The position numbers and the translations under genes were made by a program. Shown here in pieces: positions 23,351 to 35,605 of a stretch of 64,000 bases of DNA. The notes under the pieces were generated by a model, which was not told where the DNA came from, searched no databases, and saw nothing but the letters and a program-made list of their open reading frames with translations. Position 1 is the first letter of the stretch. Each line of letters opens with the position of its first letter. The DNA comes from Epichloe hybrida (taxonomy: Eukaryota; Ascomycota; Sordariomycetes; Hypocreales; Clavicipitaceae), in contig JAFEKR010000033.1 of the NCBI GenBank assembly GCA_019022495.1, positions 591,459 through 655,458 of the forward strand. The letters are read 5' to 3'.

Positions 23351-26300
23351 TATTACTTTTCTTACTAGACTTATTTTAGTAAAATACCTAAATTATATAT
23401 TAAGCGCCTTCTATATCCTTTACTATAACCTATTAGTTATATTTACTTAGCTAACCCTTCTATTTCACTAGGTATTTATTACTTTCTTAGGTCTTCCTAT
23501 AGTCCTTAACCTCCTTAACTTTATACTTATTATCTTTATTCTCTAAGTCTAGTATTAGCATTTCCTTATCTCTAGTGTTTTCATAGTAATTCTATAGCTC
23601 TAATAAGCTAACATAGAATATATTATATAGCTAACTATATTTTTTAGGTAATGTAAGTCTATATACTTATTTTCCTATAGTATTAAGTACTTAAAATAGT
23701 CTAATAAATCTAGGGGTTAGCTTTTATTTTATATCCTTAAGCCTAATATTCTTTACTAATAGTAATACTAGGTTACCTCTTTTTAGCATTAATAGCTAGT
23801 AATACTAGTTATAGTACTTTACTTAAGTCTTAGTAGCTTTTACTTAGTTTTACTTTAGTTACTCTTTAACTTTATATAGCTTTATAATATATATATAAGC
23901 TTCTAGCATCTCCTTTTCTTTAGTCTTATCCTTAAGAGCTAGGTAAAACTTAAGTAAATAGCCTATAAGGGAGTAATTAGAAAAGTAGCTTATAGTCTTA
24001 TTTACTATATTATTATAGGCAAATTAGGCTATTAGGAGTAGCTTAGGCTATATTTATTAGTTATTAGCTATAAAGCATTAAAGGTAATACTTAAGCACTT
24101 AGTTTATTCTCTTTATTTACCTATTAGTTTAGGGGTAAAATACTATAAAAAGCCTTTACTTCACGTATAATAAGTAGCATAAGTCTAACTAGAATTAGCT
24201 TATAAAGACTAATCCCCTATTAGATATAATGCCCTCTAGTGCCCTAAACCTTAGTTTAATCTCCTTATAGAAAAGCTTTACTAGTTTAGCTATATTAATT
24301 ATTATAGTTATAAGTAAGAAAATAAAGTACTTAGTAAATTAGTTTATAATTACTAGGATTATATTAGTCTCTTATTTGCTTACTTAGGTAACTAGTAATC
24401 CTATAATAAAATCCATTAAGATTTTTGCCTATAGTTACTATAGTATTAGTAAGGATTTAAGGCTTCTATATAGGCAATGCTTTCTAGCTATTACTTACTA
24501 GTAAACCCTATAGCTTATAATATAGTTAGATACTAACTTACTTATACCTAGCTACTAGAAGTAACGCTTTAATAGCTTAAGAGTGTATTTAGTCCTAAAG
24601 TAACTTACTAGTAAATTATTATAGTGTAGCTATAAAAGCTCCTATTATAAGATAAGCTCCTAGGGAATAACTACCTAGTCTTAGTATATTAGAAGGCCCC
24701 TTATACTATATAACTATAGACTAGCTTTTCCCTTATCTCTTACTAGGGAATTATTAATCTTACTATTTTGCCTTTATAAATCTAGATCTTAATCCTATGC
24801 CTTTTATAGTAATTACGCTAATAGTTTATTTAGCCTAGATTAGTAAGGATTTAGTAGCTTAATAGTCTTTTATATTTCTTATACTATGCTAATGTCTTAG
24901 ATATATATTACCTTCTCCTAGAAATCACCCTTATTTAGCTAATCTATTACTAGATTTATAGTAGCTAACTAGCCTCTTAACTAGGCTACTCTAGCCTCTA
25001 GAGCTCTCTTTATAGTAGCTAGGGTATTTTCCTCCCCTAAAGGCATTTTACTAAGCCTCTTTACTAAGACTAAGGCATTTTCCTCCCTTAAAGGCATTTT
25101 ACTATGTTTTCTTTAAGATATTAAGACTAAGGTATTTTCCTCCCTTAAAGGCATTTTACTATGTTTTCTTTAATATATTAAGACTAAGGTATTTTCCTCC
25201 CCTAAAGGTATCTTACTATATTTTCTCTTATATATTAGTATCTCTTTTTTTACTAGTTCTTTAGTAATTACTATTTTCTTTTAAAGCTCTAGTAAAAGTA
25301 ACCTATTTATTAAGGGTTTACCTTTATAATTAGACTATCTTAATAGTGTATTTACTAGGTTACTTTTCCTAGGTTTATACCTAATTATAAAGTAAAAGAG
25401 GCAGAGAAATATACACTATCTAGCCTATTTCCTATTTAGCTTCTATTACTTTATAAAAGTCTATAAGTTATAGTAATCTAATAGGACCTTCACTAGGGTT
25501 ACTATGCCTTTAATATAGTATTACTAGTGTTTAAATAACTTTACTATAGTAAGTAGCTCCTAATTTACTATACTATAATTATATTTAGTATTTATAAACT
25601 TCCTTAACTAAAATACTATAGGATACTATTAGCCTTTATTATCTTACTAAGATAAGATTCTTACTATTATAAAGACTAAAGCATTTATCTTAATATACAC
25701 TAGCTAACTTAGGTTATAATAATAGAGAAAAGGCGCCTATTAAAAGGTATCTTTTAGCTAGTTAAACACTAGCTATTCTCTTTCCCTAAATATAAACTTC
25801 CTAGTTTAAATACTATTTTAACTACCTTTTATTAGCGTATATAATGGTGCTATAATTCTAGAGTATTAGTAAATAAACCTTTAGTAAAAGTTATAGAATC
25901 CTAGGAAAGACTATATATCTTTAAAGCTTATAAGCTCCTTCTAGTCTTAGATTATATTTACTTTATGTATATTTATTAAAATGCTATTAACTAATAGGAT
26001 TAACCCTAGGAATTTCACTAATTCCTAGTAAAATAAATACTTTAAGGGTTTTATATATAACTTTACTAACCTTATATATTCTAAAACTTCCTTAATATAT
26101 ATAATATACTTCTCTTATATTTTTAAGAAAATAAGGATATTATCTAAATACACTATATAAATAGTGTTTACTAGCCTATAAAGCGCTTTATAAATATAGC
26201 TCTAAAAAGTAACTAGTGTATTAGTTAGCTTAAAGGGCATTATAAGGTATTTATAGTATTTATAGTAAGTATAAAATATAGTCTTTTACTTATTACTCTC

Positions 26301-27707
26301 TTTAATATAAATTTAATAGTAAGTATTCTTAATATTAATCTTTAAGAAGTAGTAAGCTCCTTAGCACTAGTCTAGGATCTTTAAAATTAAGGGGAGAGTG
26401 TAGTAATTCTTTTATATTACTTTATTAAGTCCCTAATAATTTACATATAGTTAAAGCATTTTATCCTTCTTTAGCATAAATAGGATAGGCATACCTATAG
26501 GGCTCTTAAAGGGTCTTATCTAGCCTTTTTACAGGTTTTTGTTAATGTATTTATAGAGCTTCTTTAACTTGCTTTAGGAAAGAGGGTAAGTTAGTCTATA
26601 AAGGGGCGTGGCCCTAGGTATTAGGTTAATTACGTAATTAGTCTCCTTTCTTAATAGTAAACTGCTTGCCTTATCCGCTGCGAACATGTCTTTAAACTCA
26701 TGTAGTTCCTTAGGGATATCTTCAATGGTTTCATACGCTTTTGCCTCCTATAATAGCATACACAATAGCCTTATTACGCGTTACTTTCGCGAACTTACAG
26801 GGAGTTATAAGCAAAAAGGCCGTTTTCTTCTTCTTAAACTACTACTCTTAAGAGTATAAATAAAGATATATATATTCTTTAGTAAGTATATATATCCTAA
26901 TTAAGATAGGGCTTCCCCTTACTCTTAGGTTTTTATCTATAGTTATATATAGTAACTTAAGGTCCTTTTCTTTCTCTCTTAAGTCTTTAATAGTAATAAG
27001 CACTTTATAAACACTATATTAAGGGACTCTAAGGGCCCCTATTACCTAGAGGATAAGTACTATAGCCTTAGCCTAATTAAGCTTATAGTTTCTTGTAAAT
27101 TTAATGCTAATAATATTAAGCTTAGTGTAGCTATCTAGATTTGCCACTATTTTAATGTCTTTATGCCTATAAATAGTAACTAGTGTATAAAATTAACGCC
27201 TAATTAATACCTTAGTGTTTAAGGCAAAGGTAAGGGCCTTTACTTTTACCTTAGGAAGTTTCCTTATTTATCTTAGGGATCTTTCCTTAGCTTATTATAT
27301 TTATTTATAAGGTAATCTAGGCTATTATAGTTATAATATTACCTCTTATCCCTAACTTTGCTATTATTTAGGTATATAGCTAGGTCCTTTTCCTAGTCTT
27401 TATTCCTTTAATCTCTATATAGCCTATAATCTTAGGGTAAGTTATTTTTATAATATTAGGGATTCTTATATAATTCCTTATCTCCTAAATATTTAGGCTT
27501 TTACTTACTCTTTAGTATAGCCTCCTAAAATTATTATATAAGTTATATAACCTTCTCTTATGTTTTCCTAGTAATAGAGGCATGTAAGTTAATATAGTCC
27601 TATAGCTTAGGGAGTAACTTTATAAAGAATATAAGGGCATAGGACTTTTTAGGGGCTTTTTCTAGGTATATCTCTAGTAAATCTAGGAAAATACTAAATT
27701 TAATAGG

Positions 27708-28232
27708 TGTCATGGTCTAGCCCATAGGGCTAATCGCGGGTGCCTGCGCCACCATGTGGGTTTGACCCCAATTCCATTGCGCCATAGGCAAAAGAATACG
27801 CATTGTACAAGTTATCATTTACTTGTACAATTGACACCTATATTGCTAGGTCTAGGCAAAGCCTAGATTATCACATAGGCCCTTTCCCTAGGTGACCTTT
27901 CCATTGACCCCTTCTGACCCCTTGTAAGCTAGCAATACCGCGCATCCCCTAGGGACCCTCTCTTCTATCCCTGTAAGCCTAGGAAGAACCCTGTTATAGC
28001 TGCCCTATAGTGCTTGCACGCACGCAGCCGGTTCGAACCTATGACCTTAGGTGACTTGTACAAATGTCATGGTCTAGCCCATAGGGCTAATCGCGGGTGC
28101 CTGCGCCACCATGTGGGTTTGACCCCAATTCCATTGCGCCATAGGCAAAAGAATACGCATTGTACAAGTCATCATTTACTTGTACAATTGACACCTATAT
28201 TGCTAGGTCTAGGCAAAGCCTAGATCATCACA
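27708..28232 (-). mobile_element. TRIM (miniature LTR retrotransposon), complete
   Basis: Two near-identical 168-bp direct repeats (27708-27875, 28065-28232; TGTCATGGTC...ATCACA) enclose 189 bp without coding capacity. The whole 525-bp unit is flanked by the 5-bp duplication ATAGG (27703-27707, 28233-28237). The repeats differ at only a few transition sites. On the minus strand a purine-rich run (aggnaaaggg-type) abuts the downstream repeat as a polypurine tract should. It has normal GC and intact CA dinucleotides inside a RIP-ruined Gypsy. The internal ggttcgaacc and a tRNA-like A/B-box pair in each repeat leave a SINE-like origin possible. The 69-codon open frame here is not a gene. Confidence 0.8.
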
Positions 28233-28933
28233 ATAGGGCTTTAGCCCTTATATTACTTTACGTTCTTAAGCTATATAGCTATTTAGGCATTATAGTTTAT
28301 AAAGTCCCTAAGTAATATAAGCATCTAGGTCTAGAATTTATCCTAATTATCCTTTAGATTATCCTAGCTATTAGCTTATTATTTATTAAGGTATTTATCT
28401 TATCTTGCCCTATAGTTAGTGTGTATATAGTTAAGTGTAAAGAGAATCTTTTAGTAATTACATTAGTATTTCTTCTTTACCTTATTAAAGGTATAGTTTA
28501 GGTTATTTATCTATATCTTATGCCTCTAGGGGTTTATAGGGTATTAAAGCTTAGTAATATTTTTAACTCTAACCTCTTAGCTACTATTACTTAAGGAAAG
28601 GCTAGCTCTTTACTTACTTTTCCCTTATACTTCCCCTAAGTTACCTCTAATAAGGTTAATAAGCTCTTATTTTTATTCTTATAATCTTTAGAGTTTTTCT
28701 AGCTAAGTAATTTACTCTAGTGTTACTATAGCTTTACTATAAGGGGTAAGGGTCTTATAATAAGCATGGTTTTATTAGTATATAATATATCTTTACCTAT
28801 AGTATTACCCTTATTTACTTAGGTATAACTCTTATCTATTAGGGTTAGGTTATTATCTAATATTACTCTAGTAAATTAGGTGGTTCTCCCCCCTATATTA
28901 CTCTTAGGTAGCTAGTGGGAGAAGCTTTAGAAT

Positions 28934-29130
28934 TATAAGAATAATAGTAGCTAGGCAAGAGGTATAGGGGCTCTAGTATATTAACTAAAGCTTACTAGGT
29001 CTAAGTGTATTATACGTGTAAGTCACTAGCTTATAGCTAGTGGCTTGCTAGCGTTACGTGGACTTAGCCCTAGGGCGTGGCCTGTCTGTGAGGTGCGCTA
29101 GTGTACCTGTGTTGTGAGTGGGGCCTCACA
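28934..29130 (-). repeat. 5' LTR of Gypsy-1
   Basis: A 197-bp LTR (tataagaataatag to gggcctcaca), the right-hand and least disturbed copy. The left partner is at 20068-20252/22032-22051. Differences are transitions of RIP type at opposite positions in the two copies. CCTTC follows immediately. Confidence 0.85.
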
Positions 29131-29317
29131 CCTTCTTTTCCTAATTTTCGACCCTTCTAACCTGCCTAGCTTAAACCGATTTAATACCCTAGTTTTGCTT
29201 AGCTATTCGTTAGGGAGGTAAGCAGCTAGACCTTTGACTTTAACCTTAATAAATTAGATCTTTTATGATTAGACCTTTAACTTAACCTTTATTAGCTAGG
29301 TCTGTCATTAAAGATTA

Positions 29318-30925
29318 ATTAATCTGACTGTCTAACGAGGCCTCTGACTATTAAAGACCTCTCTAACTAACGATTTCTCTGATGATTGACGAGGAATCTA
29401 ACTATTAGAAGGTCTTCTAAAGAGGTCTCTGACCGCTAACAAGGCCCTCTGTTATGGATTGATTAGTTAATTAATCAGACCCTCGGTTACTTGACCTCTG
29501 ACCGTTAGGCTAGATTAATCACTAATAATCCCTCTAACTGTCTAACGAGACCTCTGACCGGTGAAGATCCCTCTGATTAACGATTCCTCTGACTTTTAAA
29601 GGGGAATTTAATGTATAGAAGGTCTTCTAAACAGGTCTCTGACCGATGACAAGGGCTTCTGTTATTAGACTAATTAATCTGACTGTCTGACAAGGCCTCT
29701 AACTCTTAAAGACCTCTCTAACAGATAATTCCTCTAACTTTTAAAGAGAAATCCAATGTATAGAAGGTTTTCTAATAAGGTCTCTAACCGCTAATAAAAG
29801 CTTCCGTCATTAGACTAATTAATCTAACTGTCTAACAAGGCCTCTAACTGTTAAAGACCTCTCTAACCAATGATTTCTCTGATAATTGAAGAGGAATCTA
29901 ACCGATAGAAGGTCTTCTAACGAGGTCTTCGCCCGCTGACGACCCCTCTGGTCGTTGAAGATCCCTCTGACCGACGATTCCTCTGACGATTGACGAGGAA
30001 TCTGATGTACAGAAGGTCTTCTAACAAGGTCTCCGACCGCTAACGAAAGCTTCCGTCGTTAGACTAATTAATCCGACCGTTTAATAAGGCCTCTAACCGT
30101 TAAAGACCTCTCTAACAGACAATTCCTCTGACTTTTAAAGAGAAATCTAATGTACAGAAGGTCTTCTAATAAGGTCTCTAACCGCTAATAAAAGCTTCTA
30201 TTATTAGACTAATTAATCTAACTGTCTAACGAGGCCTCTAACCATTAAAGACCTCTCTAACCGATGATTTCTCTGACGATTGAAGAGGAATCTAACCGAT
30301 AGAAGGTCTTCTGACAAGGTCTTCGCCCGCTGACAACCCCTCTGGCCGTTGAAGATCCCTCTGACTGACAATTCCTTTGACAATTGACGAGGAATCTAAT
30401 GTACAGAAGGTCTTCTAACGAGGTCTCTGACCGCTAACGAAAGCTTCCGTTATTAGACTAATTAATCTAACTGTCTGACAAGGCCTCTGACTATTAAAGA
30501 CCTCTCTGACTAATAATTCCTCTAATAATTGTCAAGGAATCTAAGGTATAGAAGGTCTTCTAATAAGGTCTCTGACCGCTAACGAAAGCTTCCGTTATTA
30601 GACTAATTAATCCGACTGTTTAACGAGGCCTCTAACTATTAAAGACCTCTCTAATAGACAATTCCTCTAACTTTTAAAGAGAAATCCAATGTATAAAAGG
30701 TCTTCTAATAAGGTCTCTAACCGCTAACGAAAGCTTCTGTTATTAGACTAATTAATCTAACTATCTGACAAGACCTCTAACTATTAAAGACCCCTCTAAC
30801 TAACGATTTCTCTGACCTTTGAAGGGGAATTTGATGTACAGAAGATCTTCTAATAAGGTCTTCGCCCGCTAATAACCCCTCTGGCCATTAAAGATCCCTC
30901 TAACTAACGATTCCTCTAATAAAGT
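29318..30925. repeat. 145-bp minisatellite with higher-order organisation
   Basis: Eleven occurrences of the anchor agaaggtcttct (one aaaagg variant) at 29407, 29617, 29762, 29907, 30011, 30156, 30301, 30405, 30550, 30695 and 30840. Spacings are 145 bp except 210 for the first and two of 104 bp. The 145-145-104 order occurs twice, a 394-bp higher-order repeat. Units contain inverted ctctga...tgacgagg motifs. Variation between units is mainly C/T and G/A, as expected from RIP on tandem copies. No protein-coding frame. Confidence 0.9.
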
Positions 30926-33006
30926 TAAGAGAATTATTTTATATTACTATAATAGAAAGCATTATAAATATCTAGTTAAATAAAAGGGCTATAATACTTT
31001 AGAGAATTCTTAGGTATTAAAAAGGGATTTTATTACTAGAGAAATTATTAATAACTATAAGTAATAGCTAAGTAGTAAAGTTAATATAAGGTAATTATAT
31101 TTTATAACTTAATATACTAAAGATATTAGAAAATAAAGTTAATTTACTTAGATAACTTAAATAATCTATTATATAGCTACTAAGTACTTATTCCTTAATA
31201 ATAAAGTTAGCCCCTAAGACTACTAGTCCCTTATTATTATTAGTAACTATAAAAGCTATAGAGAAAGAGGCCTTAGGAGTATCTTTATTATTAGAATCCC
31301 TCTCTTTATATATATAAACCTAAAGTATACTAAGGAGCTTAATAAGACTAATATATTTAGGTAAATTAATAGTATTTAGTATAAACTACTAGTAAGTTAG
31401 TTAAGTATTAGCTATATATATTAAGAAAGCTTACCTTTAGGATATTCTAGGCTATAAAGTAAAGAGAGTTTAAAATATTAATTTAAGTCTTTAGATTTAT
31501 AGTATTACTTAGTAGCACTATTATAATATATTTATTATATTTTACCTTATAAGTAATATTAGTAAATATTTAAGCATAGTAAATATAACTATACTTATTA
31601 GAATTTTTATAAACTAAGATAGTATTTTATCGCTTTTTCTTTACTTTTATAATAGGCTAGTAATAAGTTAGTAGTAATCTAGTGTCTAGGAAATAGAATT
31701 ATACTTACTTTATTTTAATAGTAATAGCTACCTTTAAAAGTAGCTTTAATAAGTTTAAATAGCCTATTATAAAGCTATATAATTTAAGCTAAAGTCTAGT
31801 AGTGTATTAGTAATAACTAGGTAAATTCTAGTTAAAAGAGATATACTATAATATAGTTTTTATTATTTTAGAAGTAATAAGTATATTTTATTAAATAGCC
31901 TATTAAATATTAGCTATAAAGAAGTAATAAGTAAGTAAAGAAATTATACTTAAAGATTTATTATATTTAGCTAGGAAGGTTTTTTTATTAATAAGGTATC
32001 TTAAAATCTTATAAGTATTATTTTTTAGGAGGATATTTTATATTATTACTTACTAATAATAGTATATATATAAAATCTTTTTTAAAGTTATTTTACTAGT
32101 AGTAAGTTAGTAATAAAGACACTATAAGGATATAATAAACTTATAATAAGATTTTAGAAGAAGTTTACTTTTAGGGAGACTTTATAGGAGATTTCTTAGT
32201 TAATAGATTTTCTTTAGGTATTAATAAAGGTAAAGTTTAGGCATAAGACTTATATATAGTAAACTAGCTATAAGTTAGCTATAATAGACTAGATAAGGAA
32301 GTTATACTAATAAGAGTATAAACTTATAAGCTAGATAAGGGTAAGAAACTAAGATAAATAAGGATAGATAATAATAATAATTAAGGACTAAAAGAGGTTA
32401 GTAACTACTAAGTAATAGTAATAAGAGAGCTACTACTTAGCTAGTAAGGGTAACTTATAAGGTTAAGGGATATTATAAAAGAAAGGAAAAGTATAAAAGA
32501 GGGGAAAAATTAGTCTTTTTTATATTAACCCTAGACCCCTTAAGTAATTTAACACACTATATATAAGTGATTTATAAATTATAATAATAACTATTAGCAT
32601 TACTAAATGTATATATACCTAATAGCTATAAGCTTATAGTAACTATAATATTAGCCCTTTAGTTAGACTATTTAAAACCCTAGTATTAAGTACCTTATTT
32701 ATTTAACTAATTATAAAAATTAACACGGGTTATTTATATTATTTTTTTCTAGCTATATAATAGGTAATAATATTTATTTTACTATAGTAAAGCTATATAT
32801 AAGCTACTATTAGAACATTACTAACTATAATAAGGGGTTATTTTTAATTAGTAGTATTATTATTATTATTTCTTTTTATTTACCTATATGTCTAAATATA
32901 AGATACCTTATCTTATTTTTCCTTATAAAGCTCTAATATAATAACTATACCTTAAGTAAGTAGCTTATTTTATAATTAAGGTTAATTATATATAGGGGGG
33001 GTATTA
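30926..33006 (+). mobile_element. Second chromovirus relic: chromodomain and long 3' region
   Basis: Immediately after the minisatellite the plus strand reads YYYNRKHYKYLVK.KGYNTLENS (about 30935-31015), a chromodomain like those at the C-terminus of Gypsy chromovirus integrases. The upstream pol is not present. The following ~1.9 kb is AT-rich and unassigned. The purine tract atatagggggggt ends just before the LTR at 33007, consistent with a plus-strand element whose 5' part was lost or replaced by the tandem array. Confidence 0.55.
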
Positions 33007-33276
33007 TATTAGGAGCGTAAAGGTTAAAGATAAGATATTTATTAAAGTAAGTCTTTAAAGAACCTTTAAGCTATATAAATAATAAAGAGGCTAGCTAGCT
33101 ATAAGATAGCTATATGCTTATAGAGTAAGGTATTTATTAAAGACTATATATATTATTAGTGCTAGGTTAGAGATTAAAACCTTTACGCACTTACCCCTAG
33201 CTAGCATTTATCTAGCAGCGACTGTGATAGTCTTAGCTATCACTTTGTTCTTAACCTTTCGGTGCAAGCCGTGACA
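33007..33276 (+). repeat. LTR family D, copy 2
   Basis: 270 bp, the same length as the solo copy at 7560-7829 and inverted relative to it: TATTAGGAGCG (from TGTCAGGAGCG) to GCAAGCCGTGACA. It is preceded by a polypurine-like tract, supporting a 3' LTR on the plus strand. It abuts the right fragment of hAT copy 3. Confidence 0.75.
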
Positions 33277-33783
33277 TTTTTATAGTTTTTTTAAAATAAG
33301 TAATAATAATAATTTATAGAAATATAAAATAATTTATAGAAATAGTAAATAATATAATAAGAAGGTTTTTCCCTTACTTAGTTATAGTAAAATTACTAAA
33401 AGAATATAATATTATAAATTCTATAACTAATTAAATAAAATAGGTAATAATAAAAGCTTTCATATAACTAGTATTCTTTTAATCCTTATAATACTAATAA
33501 CTAATAAAAAGTCTAATACTATATTTATAGTGTTTATAGTTAGTGTAGTTTAGGAAAAAAAATTTGTAGTGTAATATATTATAGTTTTTTTTTTATAGTT
33601 AGTATAGTGTAGTTTTTTTTTCCTTATAGTTAGTGTAGTTTATAGTGTAGTTACTACACTACACTACAAATACTACACTACATTACAAATACTACACTAC
33701 ACTACAAATACTACACTACACTACAAATACTACACTACACTACAAATACTACACTACACTACACGTTTTAGTGCAATACTCTA
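33277..33783 (-). mobile_element. Non-autonomous hAT element, copy 3, right end
   Basis: Inverted match to 3300-3955 of copy 1, ending ...gtgcaatactcta (TIR with one G to A). It includes six 19-bp ctacactacactacaaata units at about 33650-33768. The remainder of this element is at 18484-19168, so about 14 kb of nested insertions separate the halves. About 40 bp present in copy 1 is missing at the junction. Confidence 0.75.
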
Positions 33784-35425
33784 GTCTTAGGCTAGTTTAT
33801 CTCTAGGATATTTAAAGAAAGTTATTTTACTAATATTATATAATATTATAAGAAGTAAGAGGTTATTTATAGTAATTAACTATCCTAAGTTACTAGTATT
33901 AGTAATCCTAGGAGATTAAAGTAATAAAGTTAGGAAAAGAGATAAAATATCTTTAACTTTAGATAAAGAAATAGGTAATTTAAGGTTAGGATTTAGGTAA
34001 AATAAAGATAAAGCTCTTTTAGATTTAGAGTTAAAGTCTAGGATTAGATTCTCCTATATATAAATCTTAAGTAATAAATTATTTATAAATATAATATAAA
34101 TAGTAATACTAGGAAGGAGTCTTAGGTAATAAAGGGAATTATTATAGTTTATATAAATAAGAGAAAGAGTTTTTAATAAAGACTAAAGTATACTATAGTA
34201 AACTCTAATTAGGATAAGAAATTAAGTTAAACTTAAAACTTACTATAATAAAGTTTTCTATTAGGTTACCTTAAGTTTTTTAAAAAAAAAAAAACTATCC
34301 TTATTTATTACCTCCCTTATTCTTTTTACTAATCTTAACTCCTAATATTAGGTATATTCTAACTTTATAATAATTACCACTTTAAACCTTCCTATTTTTA
34401 ACCCTAAGGTAAATTCTATACTAATTAGTATAGTATAATATATAATTTACATTATACTTACTAATTAAAAGATTAAATAAGTAATACTATAGAGATAAAA
34501 GTAAGGTAAAAGTAAGGCAGTAGTTTATATACCCTCCCTTAAATTATAGTAGTATAATTATCTTAGTAAACTATAATTTTTAAATTAAAGAAGTAGTTTA
34601 AAGCTTACTTAAACTTATAAGGTTTAACTTTATTATCTAGCTATATTATATATTTTTATACTAGTGCCTTTTCTTACTATAATACTAAGGATTATTATAG
34701 TTTAAGTTTATTATTTAAGTTTAGTAATTAGTTATTATTTTATAGTAATAAATATATTTATAAAATAGTTAATCTAATACTTTATTTATATAAGAGTTAG
34801 AGTATATATAGCCTTATAGCTAAGTCTATTAAATACTATTTACTAGGTCTTATTTCTTAGTCTTAGGTGTAATTTTATAAGTCCTAAAAAGTTAGAAGGT
34901 AATTTTATTATTTAAGCTTATTTATTTCTTAATTAGTATCTATTCCTTTTTATAAGGAATAATAGTGTTTTACTAAGTTTAAAAATTTTAAGTTTTAGGA
35001 ATAGTTTTTTAAGTCTAAACCTAATATCTCTAGTTCCTTAAATTAGTTTAAAGTGTTCTCTTATCTTAATATATCTAATATAAAATAAGCTTCCTATATT
35101 AGTAGCTATATCTAATAGTATTTTACCTATTTAATTACTATAAGCTACTAATTAATTATTCTCTCTTACTAATCTTTATAATTTTAGCTTATTTTAGTCT
35201 TATTTATTTATTTATTTAATTATTTCTCCTAAGGTTTAGAATTTCTAGTTTAAGTATTATTTAAGATTTTATCTTTTATTAGATATAAAGTTATTCTTTT
35301 TATTAATCTCCTAGCTAGTATATTTAAGTCCTATAGTTCTTAGTAATTATAGCTTTAATAATTAAAGCTAGTTTTAGCTATAGTTAAAATTAAACCTTAT
35401 CTCTTATTCTTTATTATTAGGTAAC
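33784..35425. other. AT-rich, RIP-like unassigned block
   Basis: No family could be assigned. The minus strand reads protein-like in places (about 34900-35300) if TAA/TAG are taken as decayed Gln codons, so a dead transposase is possible, but no diagnostic motif was found. Contains an A12 run near 34285. Confidence 0.35.
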
Positions 35426-35600
35426 TGTCATAGTCTAGCCCTAATGGACTAATCGCGGGTGCCTGCGCCACCATGTGGGTTTGACCCCAATTCCGTTGCG
35501 CCATAGAAGGCAACAAAAGAATACGCATTGTACAAGTCATCATTTACTTGTACAATTGACACCTATATTGCTAGGTCTAGGCAAAGCCTAGATTATCACA
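35426..35600 (-). repeat. Solo LTR of the TRIM family
   Basis: A 175-bp copy of the TRIM terminal repeat (TGTCATAGTCTAGCCC to GATTATCACA) with a perfect 5-bp duplication GTAAC (35421-35425, 35601-35605). It has a small insertion (agaaggcaac region) relative to the copies at 27708/28065. A solo copy with a 5-bp TSD supports LTR behaviour (LTR-LTR recombination) over a SINE. Confidence 0.8.
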
Positions 35601-35605
35601 GTAAC

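Larger units (their letters stand above)
20068..29130 (-). mobile_element. Gypsy-1, complete chromovirus-type LTR retrotransposon (RIP-decayed, with nested inserts)
   Basis: Full element bounded by ~197-bp LTRs (left 20068-20252 plus 22032-22051; right 28934-29130) and a perfect 5-bp target duplication CCTTC (20063-20067 and 29131-29135). LTR ends are TGTGAG...CTCACA. On the minus strand the reverse transcriptase reads IRPFKSPIGMPILF and LY.DY.GLNK, with the catalytic box YLDN (expected YLDD) at 26139-26150. A chromodomain relic (NKYLVK.KG...) lies at about 23360-23570. The polypurine tract aggggggtaat adjoins the left LTR. A hAT element is nested in the left LTR and a TRIM in the gag side. 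Its many stops mean it cannot move. Confidence 0.88.

Noticed and set aside
28010..28060. tRNA gene (ggttcgaacc motif)
   Set aside because: The decamer is self-complementary and the flanks do not form a T-arm or cloverleaf.
28014..28223. 69-codon ORF in the TRIM
   Set aside because: It spans the interior and second LTR with no conserved content.
33784..35425. pogo-like transposase on the minus strand
   Set aside because: The reading was only vaguely protein-like, with no DDE or DNA-binding motif I could place.
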